Origin: Lichenostomus cassidix
Lineage: Eukaryota > Chordata > Aves > Passeriformes > Meliphagidae
DNA length: 64,000 nt
Direction of reading: 5' to 3'
NCBI GenBank assembly: GCA_008360975.2
Contig: CM039183.1
Coordinates: 49,320,850 to 49,384,849, forward strand
This document shows, one piece after another, positions 50,831 to 64,000 of the stretch. Position numbers and translations under genes: made by a program. Below the pieces are notes generated by a model that ran no database searches, had not been told where the DNA came from, and worked only from the letters and a program-made list of their open reading frames with translations. Positions within the stretch are counted from its first letter, which is position 1. Each line of letters begins with the position of its first letter.

Positions 50831-52973
50831 GGGAAAAAGATTAAAAAAAAATAAAAAAAGGCTTGTTGAGTTAACACTTGTGATCAACAAAAACACAGTC
50901 AAGGCTAAGAACTATTTAAGAAACTGTTAGTACTGTATTACTGAAACTTGAAGTTATTACAATACTAACTTTATGTTTAGTAAAGTTTTGAAAGTACTCG
51001 TTAAGCCCAACTTTGGTCACAAAAAGGCCATATGCTACTAAAGCAGATTTATAAAATATAAAAAGAGATGCATAGGACTGACATTAATAAACATTCAAAA
51101 GGAGCCCACATGTAAAAATAAAGGGGGGGGAATCCTATAATTCTTCACGCAGTGTTTTATTCCATTTAAGTTGTACTATTAAGCTGTGCTACTAAAAAAA
51201 AAACCAGAAGTTGGAAACCTACTTACCAAAAGGGTAATCCTTTGCTTTATGTACCCAGAAACAGATAGGGTGATTAAAGTACATTTAATATTTGATATGA
51301 AAAAGAATTAAAGAAGAGAAAAATAAATTGGTACCAGATCTAATTTCACACTCAGGGGATTACAATGTAGAGAATACACACAAGCATTCTTCACTGACAG
51401 CAGCACTGTGAAATGCTCAGTAGATTGCTGGCACTCTTAGGATTTAAAAGATTTAATGTTCTGCTTCGTTACTTCACAGCATGCAAAAGTTTGGAGGCCA
51501 CTGGAAGACCAAGCAGCTTAGCAAGGAAGAAAAACGGAAGAAAAGGGCCTCATCAAACTTACAGGATCTTGATGGACCTTATTTGACAGCATTTTACTGT
51601 GCTTAAATTGTGAAAATTAAAAACCAGAATGCCTCTGTTCCCTTAGTGTAATCAAGGCCATATAGTGGGTGCCATTCTGACTGCCCCAAAAGTAGACTGT
51701 ACATACACTGACATCCTATTTTTACATAACCAAAAAACCCCAAACTTCAGTCCTTTTCTCCTGTAAGGAATAACACCTGCCTCCCTTAAAAACGAATACT
51801 TGCAATAGCAAAAAAAAAAAACCAAACAAAAAACAACTAAACCCAGAGAAAAATTGATCAAACTCACACTGGGAGTAGCCGAATTGGAAATTTACTTTAT
51901 ACCTGAGTACAGGTCACTGCTTGTCCTGGATCTCCAGGAGAGTACACTTGGCAAATGTATGCTTTCCCATGGTCAGCACTGGGGTGGACCATTGCTCCTC
52001 AATGCAAGAATCATAATTAGGGCAAAGCATCTTTGTGAGCTGCAGTAATTTCCCCCTTTTCTCCTCCGTGCAGCCAAGCAGGAGCAATCCTGCAGGGTAG
52101 GTGACAGCACTACAATAGCTAATCCCAACAAGAGAAACTCTAAGCGAGGAAATGTGCTCTGAAAATGCAATATGTATTCTAAGAGGATGAGACTCCTGAG
52201 AAAACAGAAGGCCTCAGTAATTAGGCTTTGGGATGAGAAGGTGGCTCTTTCACTGAAGAAGTCCTTTCAAATCTTGGGTATTTAGTTTAGCTCAAAGAAA
52301 ACAAGCTCTTTTGTTAAACAAATACCCAAGCACCTGGAAATTTTAGAGGCACACATACAACTTTAACGAAAAATAACTTCAAACAACTGAATTTTGTGTT
52401 TAAGGTCCCCTCTGAATTATCTGAATAACAGAAAAGAGTTTTTACACCTTTTATGAACAAACATTTGGGGGAAAGGTTTTGTACCTCTTGTTCTGTTTAG
52501 AAAGAGGCTGAAGACCACCGACAGGTCTGATACACCACAAACACAGCCTGAATGCCTCAGAGGGAGTGCCTACCCTCCTTATGCTTTATTCCCCCTTCTT
52601 GGTAACCACGTCACCAAGACCTGCCCTCACATACTTCTTCCTATTTTCTTCCCTAAAGAAACCCACCCAGGCCAGGAAGAGCCCATCCCAGGAGGAGGTG
52701 GCGCGGTAGCTCCTCAGGGACCACACATGGCAAGCGGTGTCTGTCGTGTGCCTCTTCCCTTCCAAAGTTACAGCCTGTTAGCAGAGAGCTGATCACCAAC
52801 CTCACCTGGTCCTGAGCAGTCCCAACTGCATGATGAACAGACATTAAATCAACCACATTCTCCTTGTTAAAAGCACACACAAGCAGCAAAAACATCTGAA
52901 GCTGTGCTCAGAAATGTCTGAGCCAGTGGTGAGTTGGCTGGCTGATGTGCTTTGCCATTCCTCACCACTTCAT

Positions 52974-53010
52974 CCCTCCCCATCCCTCCTCTCCCCTCCC
53001 ATCCCTCCCC
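52974..53010 (-). other. Multi-tract G-quadruplex / i-motif sequence
   Basis: The plus strand has seven C-tracts of three or more (3, 4, 3, 4, 3, 3, 4 bases) within 37 nt, with loops of 1 to 6 bases. The minus strand can therefore form several alternative G-quadruplexes and the plus strand an i-motif. It sits in a pyrimidine-rich stretch (tccctcccc, tccctcctctcccctccc) with no visible gene. Confidence 0.8.
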
Positions 53011-56000
53011 TGCTAGCTGCACCCAGCAAGGATGTGACACTGATGAAAAAAGTCTGATCCTTTTCCTTTTTTCCTTTTCCGTGCCAGCTCACACGTCATC
53101 TCACAGGAGAGCTGCACAGCTCACAGAGCTGCAATGGCACAGCCAGCCCACGGTGTGAGGCCACATGGCCATGTGAGAAAAGGATGTGGCAGGTGGCAAG
53201 GGAGGGACAGCCAATCCATTTGAAACCACCACGATTATGTGAATTTTTGGCAATATAAGCGGCTTCACATGTGCTCTCCCATCATGCCACCGTGGCTCTA
53301 TACAGCACAGAGAGCTCAAGGGACATGTGTTGACAACTGTAATTTCTGTAGCTGATTTACGAATTTAAAATAATACAGGCTGAATTTCTACCAACAAGAT
53401 AATGCTCTCTGTGATTTCATCCACTCCCAAGTCTAACTGAGCACCATCACGCCCCTCTTAACCATATTAAAAAATGTCATATTTTCCCAAGATCTAGGAA
53501 AAGAGACAAGGTTAGAAAAGGGTATTCTGACTCAGTGGCTTTCATAGGTAAAACATGGGGACTAGACGGAAGACAGAATTGAAGAAGAAACAAAGTAGGA
53601 TTCCCTAAACAGTTCTAGCTAATGCAAAGTGTGAAATATCTAACTCTATTTTATTTTATATCCCTTATGAAAATGTTTGTTACAGCAAGTACAGCACAGC
53701 ATGTAAGCAATAATTTCTTTGGAAGGAACAGTAATATGCAAGATGAGAATTAGTACTGAGGGCAAAAGAGAACAGGAAGAGATCATCTGCAAAATAAAGA
53801 TACTTGAATTAAAAAGTGTATATCATTAAGTAAGGGGCACATCAGCATATGTATTTTCATCAAGTACAGGGCAGCTCTAAATGCAGTATGAAATAGCTGC
53901 TATTTACAGGGTATTATTAGAGCCATACAATATAGTGTTTCATTTTGGAAGCTTACTGGACTTAAACTAGACTGGATAGACAAAACAGAAGGTTACTTAT
54001 TTAAGCAGCACTCATCTCAGAAGGATATTACGTTTATAGCCTGATGCAGCTTACTCATAACAAAGTCTAATTACAGCCTAACAAGCACACCCACTGGCTT
54101 CAACGAGACTCGGCAAAGAATAAGACAGGATCCACTGTACGTCAGGTTTGGCAGCTCCCTGATGAAGTGCTCTAGAGGAAACAAACCATTCGGCCAGTTA
54201 ATAGAGGAAACTATTTAACACGGAAGCTGGGGAGAAGTGATGCAACTTGCTCACCACCACAGCAGTCGCTGCCAGGGCCAGAAGCAGGGCTTGGGAGCTC
54301 CACAGCTTCTGCATTTGTGTGTGTGCAAGACCATCAAACCTCCTCATGGAAACTGATCACCTCCAGCAGATCGTTAATTTCATTGTTTGTTTACAGCTTT
54401 GAAAGAAAGTTACCGAATCCCTTGTTTTTATTACACTGGTAATTCCATAGGGACTTGAGTTTTATATATATGTCCCCATCTTCTGTTCTATTCGACGAAT
54501 GTACCCTTCTGCAGCTGTAATAAAATGCAGAAAGGCAATAAAGGAAAATAACTGGGGAAGAAACTGAGGACTAAATGACTGTTGTTTTTGAGCTCCACCT
54601 CCCATCATGAGACAAACATCAAGTAGTAAATCAGTTCTGCATATCAGCTTGGCATACCACAACACACACAATACACACCCATCCAACTGGTATCTCTCCT
54701 TCAAAACACTGAATATTCAATGCCAGCAGTATCAACCTAGACAGCAATTTCACTCTGAGAGCTATCTCTTGGTTTGAGTGGGACTCTCTGCTTTGCTCTT
54801 CAAACTATGCTCCACATTGCTTGTAGACTATTCCTGATCATAGTCCCTGTTCAAAGCATCTTAATTTAGTCAGACCAGACAAAGTGTCCACCAGCAAAGT
54901 GGCTGGGAGGTGCCTCTGTTACAGAGTGTCACAGCTGGGACCACTGATCCCTGCAGAACTGTCCTATGGAGAGCATCCTGAAAATCCATGCTACTAGTAA
55001 TGCAGGGACTGCAAGACAGAGACATGCCATGGGCAAACTGCGTCAAACTAACTAAATGTGAATTCTTTCCTACATAACTTTTATGTTCTCTATTTATGTT
55101 TGTAAAAAAGACCAGACTTTCTTAAGCTGTGCAGACTCGGGCGTGGAGTTGAACCTGACTGCACTTGAGGGCTGGCAATTTACAGGGGAAAGTCTTTGTT
55201 GTGTTCATAATAAGCTATGTATAATTGGTAGCAACAGTAGAAGAATGGCCTAGATAAAGTGAATATCCACAGCAGTTGTGTTCCTGATATATCACAGCAC
55301 TAGCAGAGTCTTAAAACATCTAGGGGGGCCAAATACCTGTGTTTCTGAAAAACAACCAAAAGAAATCTTTGGAAGAGAAAGGGATGGAGGTTAGAGTAGA
55401 GCATAGCACATGGCTCCACTGAAAAATTACAGCTCATATCTCTCCATTAAAATATTCAAACCAGCTACATCAATGACACCCATCTGATTTATCACAAACA
55501 CACTTGTGCTTTTGAAATGCCTTGAAAACCAATTTGTCAAAGCAGAGCACCCCAGCAGGCCATGCCCACTCAGGGTCCCCTCAGGCTGATGGTGACAGGC
55601 AGAGCCCCCCACCCTGCTGCAGTACCCAGGAGCATGGGGACGAAGCAGGGCAGGCATCAGCCACAATGCAGGCAAGGGGCAGCAGTGTGTCCCTACAGTC
55701 CCTACACTCAGCACACTTCCCATCCTTTTTGCTGGGTCTCCTGAAATGCTTGATCTCCATGCATTAAGCAAAGGGGAAATTGCAATCATGCATATGCAAA
55801 ATAAGCCAAAGCCTAACATGAAAATTTTGGATATGTACTGACTGGTGAATCAGACATTTTTCCACCTTTCATCTCTTTCCTCTGTTAACTGACAAGTCAA
55901 ACTAATCCCTCCCCTTTGAAACTGTAATATTCAGATGAGAAGTGTAAAAGCAGACTTGGTCTTTAATTCCAAATTGTACATGTATTTTGGTTACAGTCTT

Positions 56001-59000
56001 AATAAGGGCATGCTAAAGGCCCTTCAGTTGCTTCTTTCCTCTGGATTTTATCTCGCTGCATCCAGATTACTATGTACAACTTTATACAATTTAGCTGTTT
56101 CAAGCATTGAAACCTGAGTGCAGTAACAATCAGATTGCCACCAAATCCTAAGGCCTCCCCAACAAACACAGACAACCTGCAATTTCTCTTGCAGGCCAAT
56201 CCTAGAAATGCTGCAGGTATCTCTGTATGGTTTCAGGCATGCATCTATGTGCTCCTCCTTAATCAGCTGGGAGGAGGAGAAGGAATGAAGCAACAGGATA
56301 AAAAGCAGAGTGGCCATTATGTCACCACATCCATTTTTCAGGATGCAGTCCCAAGGAAAAGCTCTTGGGTTCATGTATCAGCAGGAACAGCCAGTTGGGA
56401 TTCCTGCCTCACTCAAAAGGAAGAACTTCAAAAAGAACACACACAACTGGTTCTCAGGCTCTTCAAAGAGCTCCAGAAGCAGGAAAATACCAGACTACAA
56501 CATATTCAAAACCCAATAATAACAGTGGCAGCTTCTGCCACCTTCTCACATTAGAGATGTATCTGCAACCAACCCCACCAGCAAACAGAGATAACAAGCC
56601 AAGTATAATCAGCCCACAGAAGAAAATGGAAGTCAGAAGAGAAAAGATGGAGGCGTCTCCCAAAATATTTAAATTTAACTATTTTAGTCAACTACTGCAC
56701 TGGTAGTTTTAAAGATGAACTTGAGGGGAGGTAGAGGTTAGGGTAGAAGTAGAAAAGGGAAGAAGTAGAAAAATGCTTATTTTTGATCAGTGTTGTCAGA
56801 TGTGATCTTCAACTTTTACCACTGCTTCCCTGGTGAAGAAGAAAGTAAGTTATAAAGGGGTTGCCAAGCTTCAATGCAGAAATAAAAAAGGAAAATAAGC
56901 AAGCAGGTAAATGTCTCAAAGACACAGCTTCAAAAGGAACTGACAGTGCCAACGCCATTAACTGGGGAGACTGCCTGCATAAATCCATCCATATTTGAAT
57001 ATGTTAATTTTCCCAAAGCTTACGACTGAATCAAAGACTATTTCATACTTCAAGGAAAGAGACAGGGTCTGAATGAAGCAGATAAAAAAACCCAAAAATC
57101 AGCACTACTGTGCCAGTGAGAAGAGCACAGGCTGACACCCACAGAGGCGTGCTGTAAGCTCATGATATGATTTCATCCACAAGAGCCTCCCACAGTAGTG
57201 CCTGACTGCAATGCTGCTGCCTGCACCCTACAGCGATGCCAGCACGCCTGTTTACACAGCCACGCTGAGGATCAGATCTGGCTTTGCAAAACAAAAACCA
57301 CAACACATGTTGGGTTTTTTTGCATTTTTAAGCCAAATCATGTTCCCGTTCTGGGTCACATGAGAGCTGTATGGCTGTGCCAGAACAACCAGTGTGCATG
57401 TGTGCACAGGGTTGAAACAGGGGATGTGAATTCATCCCGTAAAAACACAGTTAAAGCCAGCTCTCCTTGCTTACATTTATCTAGGCTTGGAGGAATTAAT
57501 AAATGAGCAAGTAAAACCTATCTATATGTCTTTTTGGAGACAAAGTTACATCTCATGCATTACTGTACTGTGTATCCAACAGGCATTTTCAGGGGATGAA
57601 TAAATAACACCATGTCCAAGGATGCTGGGTCCCTGTCACTGTCAATGTCTGCTGTCCCTAGACTGCAGAAGGGAGTCCCCTCTCACAGAATGTAAGACAT
57701 AAGCCACCTGCTGAAGGCACTGTGGCTGGCAAGCCTGATTTTAGGTTACAAAAAGACAAACTGTGACATGGCATCCCAAGACAGGCAACTGTCCAAGGCT
57801 TGTCCCCTGCACTCCTGAGCAGAAGAAAATGCAAGAAAATGCACACAGAAAAGCTCTACTTGCAAACCCCAAAGCTCTTGCGGTTCTAGTGCATGTAACG
57901 CTGAGCCAAACAGAGCTCTGAATTCAAGGGGAAAATGCAGTTGCTAAAACACTTGCATTATAAGCAGGGTTTTGAGTGCAGTTAAAAGCCTGTTTCTTTT
58001 ATTCCATATCAGTGTCAAATCCCCTTAACCCAATTTACTTCAACTTTAAAAAAGATAAAATTCCTCACTTATTTGCATTTGCATTTCACAATCTCTATGT
58101 TTTGTTTCATTTATACACTCACAACTGTTTAAATTATCTTCGATTTGAGAATCTGAATTCTCATTTGCAAGGCAAACGGTGTTCATGCCCAAGGAAAGTA
58201 AAATACTCATCATTTATTAAAGTAAAAATACCTTTCTACCTTTTCAAATACCATTTCCACCTCCTGTTCCCCTGAGTTTTAACCCTTCTGCAGACTTATT
58301 ACAGCACACTCCAGCAGATCTTTTCCACTACTAGAATGAGAAAACACTTAGATGTGAACTCTTGCTTTAAAACAGAACAGAAAAACCTGGCAGGCTTCTG
58401 CGGAATGTAAAAGAAGCCTCGTGCAGTAAATATCACACGTGCAACAATGCAGAGGAGAAAAGTAGCAAGAGTCACTGGTTTGACTAATTCTTGCACAGAT
58501 AAATTTTGAAGAATAAAATAATCATGTAGGAAACTCATATACACTGAAAAAATAGTTTGAAAAAGGCATCAGGGATCATTTTTTCTCCTCTCCATGCCAG
58601 CAAGCCTCACAATTACTTAGACAAGAAAAGGTATTTTATGCCTTTTATTAGTAGAGATTCCCAGATGCATCCATGTAATCCATATTCCCCTTAATTTCAT
58701 AAATTACTAATTGGGGAAAATTAATATATACCGACTTGAAAATTTAATGGAAGAGCAATTCCAGCAAGTGTCTTAACCAAAGCTAGTACTGATACACAGA
58801 AACTTTCAGCTCACTGAGAAATTAAGTTGCAAAGCTCAACCTGTAGCTCTTCAGGTCTCTGGCACTACACCATGGTACACAGCTGAAAAAAATTCATTTG
58901 GAAGCAAAGCCTAATGATGTTTATTTATGTGAAAACTGGTGCAAGTAGTCAAACTTGCACAAAATATATTTTATCAATTCTCCCCACCACTTTCCCCAGG

Positions 59001-60989
59001 TTTACATTTACTTCTATTTAACAGCTATTTTCTTCTCATTTGAATATTTCCTTAAAAGACCCCAAAAGATTACAAGTTTCTAATACTGCATATTTTTTTC
59101 AGCTCTGACAAGAGGGAGAGAACCTCTGGCTCCCTGGAATCACACCAGCACAAAAATACACTGCAAGTGCGCAAGAAAATTTTGCTGCCCATGAAATGTT
59201 CTCAGTGTACAGCGCATACCGTGTTCGGAGCAGTTACTGTGCTTTCCTAGAAAGATGCATTTGATGTACATTTAACAAAACTAACTGATTGTAGCAGCTG
59301 GAAAACAAAAGGAATGTAACAATAACGTTATTTTTCTCCTACTTCTTAGTCATCAGGGGCTGACAAAGCGCCACCTCTAAGGAAGCCCTGCCTATTTGGT
59401 AAAAACTGTTAGCACTAGAAGTTTCCTTATTGTGAGGATGCAAACGCCAAGAGTTTGATCAGGAGTTTTATGACTGATATACATCTATAAAGCCGCTATT
59501 TCCAGCTTTAGGGCTAATAACATTAAGGTTTCTTTCTGCACTGAGTTTCGGCTGAGTATGAAGCCTCTGTATATCCCTCTGGTGCTATATCTTAAAATGA
59601 TGCAAATAAATTGCAAATTTGACATTTCCGTAGACATGGGATTATACAAGTAATGCCAAAACAACCAATTTACTTTAAAAAAAAATAAATTACTCATGTT
59701 CATATTTTGTAGTTATTTTTTCACTACTGCAAAGAACTTATATTTCTCACATACGTTGCAGAGTACAAACACCTAGGGAAGACAAACAGACTTTGAAGTA
59801 TACTTTCAGAATATTTATCTTTTGGGATGAAAAATATTTTTGTCTTTTATAACTTTTAGTTGTCAAACATATTTCTAAGAGAGATGATCAGCACAGACAC
59901 GCATTGCTGAGCTTGGTAGAGAGATTATTGGATAAAATTCCATGAGCTGTGCAGGTCTGACTAAGCATTCTTCTGCAAAAGCTTGGTATGAAGCTACAGA
60001 CTTGAGCAGAACAGCAAAACAGGCTACTCCAACTCTGCACGCAGATCATAATTTGGAGCTTACGTTCATCCTAAAACTGGCCCTACCTCTGTACTTCAAT
60101 GTTGGTGCCAGAACTGCTGCCTTGCACCTGTGTCACTCCCATGGAAAACTCCCATTGCCTACACTAAGAGACTCCAACCCAAGCCATACACCCAATAAAA
60201 GGTCTTTTCTCAAAGTCATTTAAAGCCTCCACAGAACATAAAACAAAAGGGGATAACAAACAAGTGGCAAGGTTGATGGACAGAAGGAATGGAAACAGAG
60301 AAAAGAAGACATACAGCTTCACAATACTATTATAAGCATGGTTAATTGGAAAGAAGCCTATGAATTTGTACTGTTTATTTTGAGCTACAAAATATAAATA
60401 AGATACTGCAATTTACACAACTATTTCCTTACTCATTAGACTCACGTATGTATTAAGCTTTTATATATTAAAATTATGAGTAATTCTGCATATATCACTC
60501 ACCAAAAGCTCATGCATGCTATACAACATGAAAGCAAAATAAAACAACAAGCAAGTCAGGGAAAGACATTCAATGACTAAGCATTAGAATTGGCAAGGAC
60601 AACAGTGAATCACTGCACTGACAAGTAAAGTTAATAATACTGACAAGGTGGGCCAAACTTCTTGTGCCACAGAAGGCATCAAAGCCTGGAAGAACAAGAT
60701 AATAGCAAATAATTGGAAAGACTGACATGTCTACTGCTTCCTGCTGAAGAGCAATGGTGGCAAGAGCACTGCTGTGCAAGGAGCTGTGGTTGGCTGCTTC
60801 CCTCTGCCCTGGCCTGCCAGCTATACAGCAGGGGCTGCAAGGAAACAGCACAGACAAAAGGGAATATAAGGCAAAAGCACAGCAGACAGTGAACCAGAAA
60901 ACATGGTGATCTAGCCAAAGCTCACTCCTTTTTAAACACTTGTCTAGCTAATATTACCAAAAACTTTCTGGATATTCATCTTGATGGAA

Positions 60990-61293
60990 GTGGAGAGGGA
61001 TTTTTTCACAAGGGCGTGCAGTGATAGGACAAGGGGTAAATGGCTTTAAACTGGAAGAGAGCAGGTTTAGATTGGGCATTAGGAAGGAACTTTACTGTGA
61101 GGGTGGTAAAGCATTGGAACAAGTTGCCCAGAGAAGCTGTGGATGCCCCATCCCTGGAAACGTTTAAGGCCAGGCTGAGTGGGGCTCTGAGCAACCTGGT
61201 CTAGCACAAGGTGTCCCTGCCCACAGTAGGAGGGCTGGAACTAGATGGTGCCCTGAAGGTCACTCCCAGCCCAACCTATTCCATGATTCGGTG
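60990..61293 (+). mobile_element. CR1 LINE 3'-end fragment
   Basis: The sequence follows the CR1 3' region in order: agggattttttcacaagggc, gataggacaaggggtaa, gattgggcattaggaagga, gttgcccagagaagctgtgg, ggctctgagcaacctggtct, and the end ccaacctattccatgattc. It contains the C-terminal codons of ORF2 and the 3' untranslated part of the second CR1 type seen here. The 5' part is missing. By eye it appears better preserved than the copy at 825-1917. Confidence 0.93.
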
Positions 61294-64000
61294 AAATCCA
61301 AGCATGCAAAAACATTAAGTACCTGCACAATGTAGTAAAGCAGTGAAAACTGCAAAAGTTTAGGCACGTGGTAATTATCAACCAGGAAAATAGCAATATG
61401 GACAGATTTAATGTTTTGAAGGAAATCAGATATCCTCTGGAGAGGGCAAATTTCCAAGAGTCACACGACATCTTGCTTGGATTTTTACTATCTTGCCACT
61501 TAGTATAATAAATTATGGTTAAAAATTTGTGCAAAAATTGGTGAAGGTTACAGAGAAGTAAACTATTTCTGAATATATAAAAGGAGCATGAAAATGTTCT
61601 GCCTTATTTATGTCTCTATTATAGTGAAATTTCCAAGTACATTGGTTCAAAAGAAACTTCTAAAGAAGTTTCATGATAAAGCAGCACTTGACAGATAAGC
61701 TTTGGAAAAATCTTGCTGTCAGGGCACTAACCTGCAGCTGAGAGCTCAAGGCAGGAACTCCCTAAACTCTGTGGTAGTTCCTTCCTCAGACACCAAAACT
61801 CACATCAGGTCTCTGACAGATTTGTAGCAGTTGGTAAAAGTCAGACAAGTAAAGTAGCTGCTATCTCCACCCACACACCCTGTCCCAAGGCAAAGGCTCC
61901 CAGTTTGCACATGGAGCAGCTTGGGAACAAATGTAGTTTTCCTCCCAGAAAACAGAGTGTGTTTACTTTGGTATATGCCCAGGTAAAATGTGTACATTTC
62001 TATATGTGAGCAAGTGCAATTGCTTGCCAGTTGTAGCCTCTCCCTGAAACACTATTTTCAGCTTCCATATCATTTCCCATCACAAGAGCCAGACAACTGC
62101 ACTGGGAAATGGCTCCAACAGACCCAAGAATGGAGAGGATATGAAGCTACTCATCAAACCAGGTTCTGGCTGCACAGTTGGCTGCAGCCAACTGCTCGTT
62201 GCTGCTTTATCCCACAGCTCAGCAGAAGGAAGTGTCCAACCAAAGGGCCATCTTTAGGCTTGAAGAGTAACCTGGTAAAATTGTAACCTTAAATTCTAAA
62301 GGATATTCTACTATAGCTCCAATATCCTGTTGCATGGCTTTCAACACAACACCACGTGCTAAAATTGCTTTTATTGCAGTTATTTTGCACTTTGAATCTG
62401 CTCATATAATAGCAGTTTGTGTAACATTCAAATAATGTTATGGATTAACATTTATATTTTCTTTCAGCTCTAATGACACATCATGAAAATTACCCAAGAG
62501 TAGAAGAAATGTGAAGGAAACTTCTAGACAAGAACAGTGAACACCACAATTAAACACAACCAGTTAGAAACAAAACTCTATAGTCTAAACCAGCTTGCAA
62601 ATTATTTGTTATCCTAAAAGCAACTTCCATTGTTCTTCCTGAGCCAACCTGTCTGTATGGGTTATGAGCATCAAACGATGTCCATCTCAGTGATGGTCTT
62701 CCAGAACTCTTACCACAAATTTTACATCACACCAAAATTTAGCGTTTACCAAAAACATCACCACAATTTTCCTATGTTCATTGCTATTTATATTTAAGAT
62801 TTATGCCAAAATGGCATTTATTTTGATGAATGATGACAAGACACATGATGACACCCCTGACAAATATTAAGTTTGATATGGGGAAATGTGAATATCGGCA
62901 AGCTCTCAATCTTCAATTTATTGTTTTCATCAACCCAACCCCAGCTCTAATTTGGTAGCATTTTATTTTGGTCATAGAGCTCACCTAGTAGAACAAGTCA
63001 TACTTTGTTAGCTCTTGCCCAGGGGATAGGTGTGTTTCTCAAATTATACTCTTACAGACTGGGAATAAAGAGGATAGGTTGGGAAAGAAAATCATTATGG
63101 AGCTGGGCTTCAATTTAAGTAGAGACAGTGGAAAAGAAAATACTGACAATATTGGCACACTTGGATTTTTTCATACAGTGAAATATTGGGAAAAAATCAG
63201 CAAATGTAACCCTTAAAATATTTTTAATGCACCTTATTGTAAAAAAATACCTTATTTCACTTCATGTTCACCCACCAACCTTATGACTCTGTGTACTAAA
63301 CAGCCTTTGTATTTTGTACAAGTATTTTCTATTTGGCTAACATCTGCTCTACAAAGACAAGTTTTATATTAAAGCTACCAGAATTTAATGCTCGTGTTAC
63401 TGGAGATGCATGTTTTTAATAATCCTGAAAATGTGTGGATACTACAGTATTTCATATTTCAAGGAAAATTGCTGCAATTGACGTGTAAGTTTTGAGTAAA
63501 TTAATTACTGCTCATGAGAAGGCGCCAGGTTAATAACTCTGGAGAATCTTGTCTATTTTTGTTCCATTTGGATCTGTAAAATGCCTGAATTTTTATATTA
63601 GAAATGCAGATCCTGTCTAGCCTGGAAGATCAAGAGTCTGCAAAATGGTGACTCTGCAAGAGTAACAAAATCAAGTTCAGACAACAAAAAAGCCAATTTC
63701 ATTTGGGCCTCCAACAAGTTTTTTAACCCTTTTGAAGCACTAAAACAACAGAAGTAATTTGCCAGTTAGCAGAAAATAAAACTCCATTCATTTTGGTCAT
63801 CAGGTCAGCATGGTTGTTTCATGTAAGTCACTGAGAGGGTCAGGAGCATCTCTGCATGGCACACAGAAGGCACAAGGCCCTCGAGGGATGCTGCTTCTGA
63901 ATTACCCACAGGCAAATCAGGGGGACTTGAAATAGAGAAGTCCTAAGTTTCAGCTTTGGCCTGTCCTATCCTAAATACAAACAGATGGAAAGAACACAAT
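61294..64000. other. Non-coding DNA at right edge
   Basis: No gene, RNA gene or mobile element recognised. Open frames are at most about 98 codons and unremarkable. The stretch 63470-63545 has the mixed, TAATTA-containing composition often seen in conserved non-coding elements, which needs alignment to judge. Confidence 0.6.

Larger units (their letters stand above)
46601..60989. other. Non-coding, AT-rich intronic or intergenic DNA
   Basis: No supported gene over about 14.4 kb. Possible MIR-like remnants lie at 47918-47960 and 50766-50830. The C-rich tract at 52974-53010 is listed separately. High-quality isolated donors on the minus strand (near 49896 and 52806) have no convincing exon. 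Open frames up to 139 codons (56135-56554) show no domain or conservation hint. Confidence 0.65.

Noticed and set aside
52653..52895. Possible minus-strand exon with CCAG/GTGAGG donor near 52806
   Set aside because: The donor is good, but the best acceptor leaves a 20-base segment and the wider frame shows no recognised domain. Isolated donors of this quality are expected by chance in 64 kb.
1..64000. tRNA, rRNA, CRISPR, bacterial operon or viral gene content
   Set aside because: No B-box-like tRNA core, rRNA sequence, spaced direct-repeat array, ribosome-binding-site-led gene series or viral coding region was seen. The organisation is that of vertebrate nuclear DNA.

Overview
The window looks like ordinary nuclear DNA from a bird. 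The main evidence is five fragments of chicken-repeat-1 (CR1) LINEs ending in the typical short ATTCT-type octamer tail, in otherwise repeat-poor, AT-leaning sequence with many A/C-rich simple stretches. No long conserved protein-coding ORF is present. The sequence is mostly stop-dense in all six frames, as expected for large introns or intergenic DNA. I cannot name the species or the locus.

Layout. 1-10.6 kb is non-coding, with a 5'-truncated CR1 carrying a decayed reverse transcriptase (825-1917), a G-quadruplex motif (6181-6200), an AAAT microsatellite and a minus-strand CR1 tail (10076-10178). 10.59-11.14 kb is a CpG island. Inside it, on the minus strand, a start codon in good context is followed after 16 coding bases by a splice donor, which is the best single-gene signal here. 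11.4-25 kb is non-coding, with another CR1 tail, a perfect 17-bp-arm hairpin (14080-14117) and A-rich tracts. 25.27-26.6 kb is a moderately GC/CpG-rich promoter-like block with a strong minus-strand splice donor at 25274. 30.8-31.3 kb holds a CR1 tail next to a small GC-rich patch with an 11-bp minisatellite. 31.3-45.9 kb is non-coding. 45.95-46.6 kb is a third GC/CpG-rich block. 46.6-64 kb is non-coding, with a C-rich quadruplex motif on the minus strand (52974-53010), possible ancient MIR-type SINE remnants and a fifth CR1 fragment (60990-61293).

Interpretation. The simplest reading is a minus-strand gene with a CpG-island promoter near 11 kb whose coding exons lie mostly left of the window. 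The GC-rich blocks near 26 kb and 46 kb may be alternative or upstream promoters of the same or a neighbouring transcript; this is inference. Several pseudo-exon-like acceptor/donor pairs are listed as findings, not as genes. I found no previously undescribed biological system. The most distinctive items are the CpG-island first exon, the perfect hairpin and the quadruplex motifs.
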